From NCBI RefSeq assembly GCF_008727865.1, contig NZ_VTWU01000011.1, positions 1-64,000 on the forward strand: a DNA stretch of 64,000 bases, read 5' to 3'. The DNA is from Hymenobacter busanensis. GTDB taxonomy: Bacteria; Bacteroidota; Bacteroidia; Cytophagales; Hymenobacteraceae. Below, in pieces: positions 61,020-64,000 of this stretch. The translations under genes were made by a program, and so were the position numbers. The notes below the pieces were generated by a model, which did not search any database, was not told the origin of the DNA, and saw only the letters and a program-made list of their open reading frames with translations. Position 1 is the first letter of the stretch. Every line of letters starts with the position of its first letter.

Positions 61020-62201
61020 ATGTTTTCAGATTTTCCCAATCTGCACCCGCTGGTGGTGCATTTGCCGATTGTGCTGCTCCTGCTCAGCGCCGCCCTGCAG
61101 GGCTTGCGCGTGTACCGGGATTGGCCCCCGGTTAAATGGATTACCATCGGGGTAATGGCCGGCGGCTTTCTGGGAGCGCTGGCCGCCAGTACGGTGTTCC
61201 ACGCCATGCCCCTGGGGCTGGCGCCCCCGGCCGCGGCCGTGTTTGAAGCCCACGAGAAGTATGCGGGCTACACGATGTGGCTTTCCGGCATCACCCTGCT
61301 TTTGGCGGGCATCGGCGTGTTTTTCAAGGTTCAGGGCCGGGCCTACGAAATCCTGGTGCTGGTGTCGGCCGTGGCGACGGCGGGCGTGCTGGCGGTGGCC
61401 GGGCACCGGGGGGCTCAGCTCGTGTACGTGGAAGGCGTGGGGCCGCAGGGCCGCCTGCTCGATAAAAGCCACGGGCATGGGGGTGAGCAGGCCATGCCCG
61501 GCATGGAAACGGGGACCGATAACCACGCGCAGCCAGCCGGTGCAGATACCCTTAACGGGTACAACGCCCCGGCATCCGGTGCTCAGGGTACCCCATCGGC
61601 AGCACCCAACGCCACCGACATGCGGGGCATGGAGGACATGGATAGCCAGGCATCTCCTGCCCTGGGCAGGCGCAATGCTTCCCCCGGCGGGATGGGTAAC
61701 ATGGACATGTCCGGCTCCCGGCCCGCAGGGCAGGCGCGCCCTTCCCCACGGTCCGGCGCCATGCCGGATATGCCCGGCATGAGTGCGCCGGCCGCTCAGC
61801 GCACACAACGCCCGGCCCCAGGTACGGATCGGCGTAGCCCGTCCGGCCAACAAGCCATGGGCGCAATGCCCGGGATGGAAAACATGCCCGGCATGCGGCA
61901 GCAGCCAGCCGGCGCGAAAACGGCGGGCAAAACCCGTTCCACCAGGTCCGGCATGGAAGGGATGGAGGGGATGGAGGGTATGGCGGATATGCCCGGCATG
62001 CAGGCCCCGGCCGCGAAGCCGCCCGGGCAAGCCGCGCCCGCGATGAAGGATATGAGCAACATGCCCGGTATGGAGAAAGGCCAGGCCATGCCTGCCACGG
62101 GTACCATGCCGGGCATGAGCATGCCTGCCAACCCGCTGGACAAGTTCCGCTTTGAAGACAACAACCCGGCCCGGAACAAACCCAAGAATGCTAACCAGTA
62201 G
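61020..62201 (+). CDS. DUF2231 membrane protein with a Met-rich tail
   Basis: The 393 aa product has two parts. Residues 1 to about 145 are a four-helix membrane domain of DUF2231 type (LHPLVVHLPIVLLLLSAALQ, ITIGVMAGGFLGALAASTVF). The remaining about 245 residues are a low-complexity tail with about 30 Met residues, seven MPGM motifs, and MEGM and NMPGM repeats, interrupted by Ala/Pro/Gly-rich stretches. Such Met clusters bind Cu(I) or Ag(I) in CopB/CusF/PcoC-type proteins. The start ATG at 61020 gives a DFPNLHPLVVH opening. It ends eight bases from the multicopper oxidase and is thus probably co-transcribed with it. Confidence 0.8.
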   Translation: MFSDFPNLHPLVVHLPIVLLLLSAALQGLRVYRDWPPVKWITIGVMAGGFLGALAASTVFHAMPLGLAPPAAAVFEAHEKYAGYTMWLSGITLLLAGIGVFFKVQGRAYEILVLVSAVATAGVLAVAGHRGAQLVYVEGVGPQGRLLDKSHGHGGEQAMPGMETGTDNHAQPAGADTLNGYNAPASGAQGTPSAAPNATDMRGMEDMDSQASPALGRRNASPGGMGNMDMSGSRPAGQARPSPRSGAMPDMPGMSAPAAQRTQRPAPGTDRRSPSGQQAMGAMPGMENMPGMRQQPAGAKTAGKTRSTRSGMEGMEGMEGMADMPGMQAPAAKPPGQAAPAMKDMSNMPGMEKGQAMPATGTMPGMSMPANPLDKFRFEDNNPARNKPKNANQ

Positions 62202-62208
62202 CGTATTC

Positions 62209-64000
62209 ATGCGACTAGTTGTCCTCTTCCTCTTCTGGCTCAGCTCGCTGACGCTCCTGGCCCAGACGCCGCAGCACCAGGCCATGCCCAAGGGCCAGGA
62301 TGCCAACGCGACGGCCTCGGCGCCCCCGGACGCGGAGCTGCGGGGCCACGTGGTTTCGCCGCGGGCTACCCAAGCCGGCCACCGCGTCGAGTACGACCTG
62401 TACGTGGACGAACGCAAGGTGAACTTCACGGGCCGAACCCGCCTGGCCATTGCCATCAACGGCCAGATTCCCGCGCCCACGCTGCGCTTTACGGAGGGCG
62501 ATACGGCCGTTATCCGGGTGCACAACAAGATGAGCGTTGAAACCAGCATCCACTGGCACGGCATCCTGTTGCCCAACCAGTACGACGGGGTGCCTTACCT
62601 TACCACGGCGCCCATTGAGCCCGGCGATACGCACACCTTCACCTTTCCCCTCATCCAGAGCGGCACCTACTGGTACCACTCCCACACCATGCTGCAGGAG
62701 CAGCAGGGCCTATACGGCTCCATTGTCATCCAGCCCAAGCAAGTGAAGTATGAGCTCAAGGAGTACGTGCTGGTGCTCTCCGACTGGACCGACCACCCGC
62801 CCAAGGAAGTGCTGCGCTACCTCAAGCGGGCCGGCGAATGGTTTGCCGTGCAGAAAGGCGCCACGCAGAGCTACGGCGAGGCCATTGCCGCCGGCTACTT
62901 CAAGGACAAGCTCAAGCAGGAGTGGGGCCGCATGCCGGCCATGGACCTGACGGACATCTACTACAACAAGTTTCTCACCAACGGCCGCGAGAAAAGCTAC
63001 TATCCCGATGCCAGGCCGGGGGAAGTGGTGCGCCTGCGCGTGATCAACGGCAGCGCCTCTTCCTACTTCTACCTGCAGTACGCCGGCGGGCCCATGCAGG
63101 TCATTGCCGCCGACGGCATCAACGTGGAGCCCTTTCCGGTAACCAAGCTGGAAATCGCCACGGCTGAAACCTACGACCTGCTGGTCACCATCCCGACCAC
63201 GGGCGCGGCGGAGCTGCGGGCCACGGCCAACGATATCACGGGCTACTCCTCCAGCTACTTCGGCACGGGCGAGCCGATCAAAGCCCCCGACCTGCCGCGC
63301 ATCAACTATTTCCAGATGATGCGCGAGATGAACAGCATGGGCAGCATGACCGGCATGGACATGGGTGGCAACGGCCAGATGGACCCTCACGGCGGAGGGA
63401 TGAAAGGCATGGATGGGAAAGGAGGCGGTGGGGATAAGAAGGGCATGAACATGCCCGGTAGCCAGAGCGCAGAACCGGCCATGAAAGGCATGAACATGCA
63501 GCAGGGCACCATGCCCGCAAGCACCGCGCCCTCGCCCCAAAACCGGCCGATGAACCAGCAAGAGAAGAGCGGCAAGAGCATGGGCAACATGCAGGAAATG
63601 GGCGGCATGGCAGGCATGAACATGAGCGGCATGAGCATGGGCGGCGACTTCAACTACAACCAGCTGCGCGCCCTCAACCCGACCACGCTGGACTCCACCC
63701 GGCAGTGGCGCGAGATCAAGCTCACGCTCACCGGCAACATGCTACGCTACGTCTGGTCGTTTGACAATAAGACCTTGTCACAGGCCGACAAGATTCCGAT
63801 CCGCAAGGGCGAAAACGTGCGCATGACCTTCACCAACCTGACCATGATGCGCCACCCGCTGCACCTGCACGGGCACTTTTTCCGCCTGGTCAATGCCCAG
63901 GGTGCCTACGCCCCCATGAAGCACACCTTCGACGTGCCGGCCATGGGCACGGTGACCATCGAATTCGACGCTAATGAGCAGCAGGATTGGTTTTTTCACT
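62209..64000 (+). CDS. multicopper oxidase (CopA/PcoA-type), cut by the window end
   Basis: This is a periplasmic copper oxidase; at least 597 codons lie in the window and the rest is beyond its end. It has a signal peptide (LVVLFLFWLSSLTLLAQ), HWHG (H115) and YWYHSH (H157, H159) of the first cupredoxin domain, and PLHLHGHFF from H549, which is the start of the last copper-binding cluster. Between about residues 364 and 480 is an insert with many GM/NM pairs (MTGMDMGGNG, GMNMPGSQ, AGMNMSGMSMG). This Met-rich loop is typical of copper-tolerance oxidases, which convert Cu(I) to less toxic Cu(II). It follows the DUF2231 gene by seven bases. Confidence 0.9.
   Translation, partial: MRLVVLFLFWLSSLTLLAQTPQHQAMPKGQDANATASAPPDAELRGHVVSPRATQAGHRVEYDLYVDERKVNFTGRTRLAIAINGQIPAPTLRFTEGDTAVIRVHNKMSVETSIHWHGILLPNQYDGVPYLTTAPIEPGDTHTFTFPLIQSGTYWYHSHTMLQEQQGLYGSIVIQPKQVKYELKEYVLVLSDWTDHPPKEVLRYLKRAGEWFAVQKGATQSYGEAIAAGYFKDKLKQEWGRMPAMDLTDIYYNKFLTNGREKSYYPDARPGEVVRLRVINGSASSYFYLQYAGGPMQVIAADGINVEPFPVTKLEIATAETYDLLVTIPTTGAAELRATANDITGYSSSYFGTGEPIKAPDLPRINYFQMMREMNSMGSMTGMDMGGNGQMDPHGGGMKGMDGKGGGGDKKGMNMPGSQSAEPAMKGMNMQQGTMPASTAPSPQNRPMNQQEKSGKSMGNMQEMGGMAGMNMSGMSMGGDFNYNQLRALNPTTLDSTRQWREIKLTLTGNMLRYVWSFDNKTLSQADKIPIRKGENVRMTFTNLTMMRHPLHLHGHFFRLVNAQGAYAPMKHTFDVPAMGTVTIEFDANEQQDWFFH

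Noticed and set aside
61500-62150. CRISPR-like array because of repeated short units
   Set aside because: The repeats are in-frame Met/Gly-rich codons (ATGCCCGGCATG and variants) with irregular spacing in a coding tail, not identical repeats with unique spacers.

Overview
The window looks like a GC-rich (roughly two-thirds GC by eye) accessory replicon or island from a Bacteroidetes bacterium, most likely Hymenobacter or a close relative. Three things point there. The conjugation genes are of the Bacteroidetes Tra type (DUF4134/DUF4133-like, TraG/J/K/M/N/O). Several small families are typical of Cytophagales metal loci (DUF6660-, DUF6428- and DUF3703-like). Several start regions carry the Bacteroidetes -7 promoter box TAnnTTTG. 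No rRNA, tRNA, CRISPR array or intact insertion sequence was seen. Plasmid versus integrated island cannot be decided from the window.

Layout. (1) 0-3.2 kb: an ArdC-type antirestriction protein, divergent from a umuD-umuC SOS mutagenesis pair. (2) 3.2-13.4 kb: a divalent metal efflux block. It holds a degraded transporter fragment, a DUF6660-like Cys-rich protein, an RND pump fused to a TolC channel, its adaptor (broken by an in-frame stop), a Fur-family regulator, a membrane transporter, a ZntA-type P-type ATPase and a DUF3703 protein. (3) 13.5-14.7 kb: two orphan genes, one resembling ADP-ribosyltransferase/minor-capsid-like proteins. (4) 15.4-18.7 kb: an arsenic operon (ArsR with two tandem palindromic operators, DUF6428, phosphoesterase, ArsN-like acetyltransferase, ACR3 pump) without an arsenate reductase. 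(5) 18.8-20.3 kb: a recombination scar containing a second umuC 3' end, a small secreted Cys-rich protein and a DUF3800 protein.

(6) 20.4-34.5 kb: a Toprim/DUF3991-like protein and an HTH protein, divergent from a type IV secretion operon in the order E-F-G-J-lipoprotein-K-N-M-I-O-lipoprotein. Relaxase and coupling protein are not in the window. (7) 34.6-39.6 kb: a complete QatABCD anti-phage system. (8) 39.6-44.4 kb: mostly orphan genes, including a translationally tight trio of unknown function, an AlbA_2 (Schlafen-like) ATP-binding protein and a DUF2141 protein.

(9) 44.4-64 kb: a large copper/silver block. On the minus strand are a CopA ATPase, a membrane-anchored cupredoxin and an unusual AraC regulator with an N-terminal HMA-like metal domain, plus a trypsin-like protein. 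On the plus strand are two heavy-metal-binding-domain proteins, a DUF305 protein, TolC, a carboxypeptidase-like membrane protein, an RND adaptor, an NTF2-like protein, a CusA pump, a second HMA-AraC regulator that has lost its CxxC, a 16-Cys copper storage protein, a CopZ-like chaperone, a DUF2231 membrane protein with a Met-rich tail, and a multicopper oxidase cut by the window end.

Together the genes would export Zn/Cd/Co, arsenite and Cu/Ag, sequester and oxidise copper in the envelope, carry out error-prone repair, and spread by conjugation while countering host restriction and phage. The strongest points for follow-up are the HMA-AraC regulator pair, the internal signal peptide in the pump-channel fusion, the interrupted adaptor, the umuC-tail duplication bracketing the metal island, the Met-rich DUF2231 protein beside a Met-rich oxidase, and the orphan trio at 40.9-42.1 kb.
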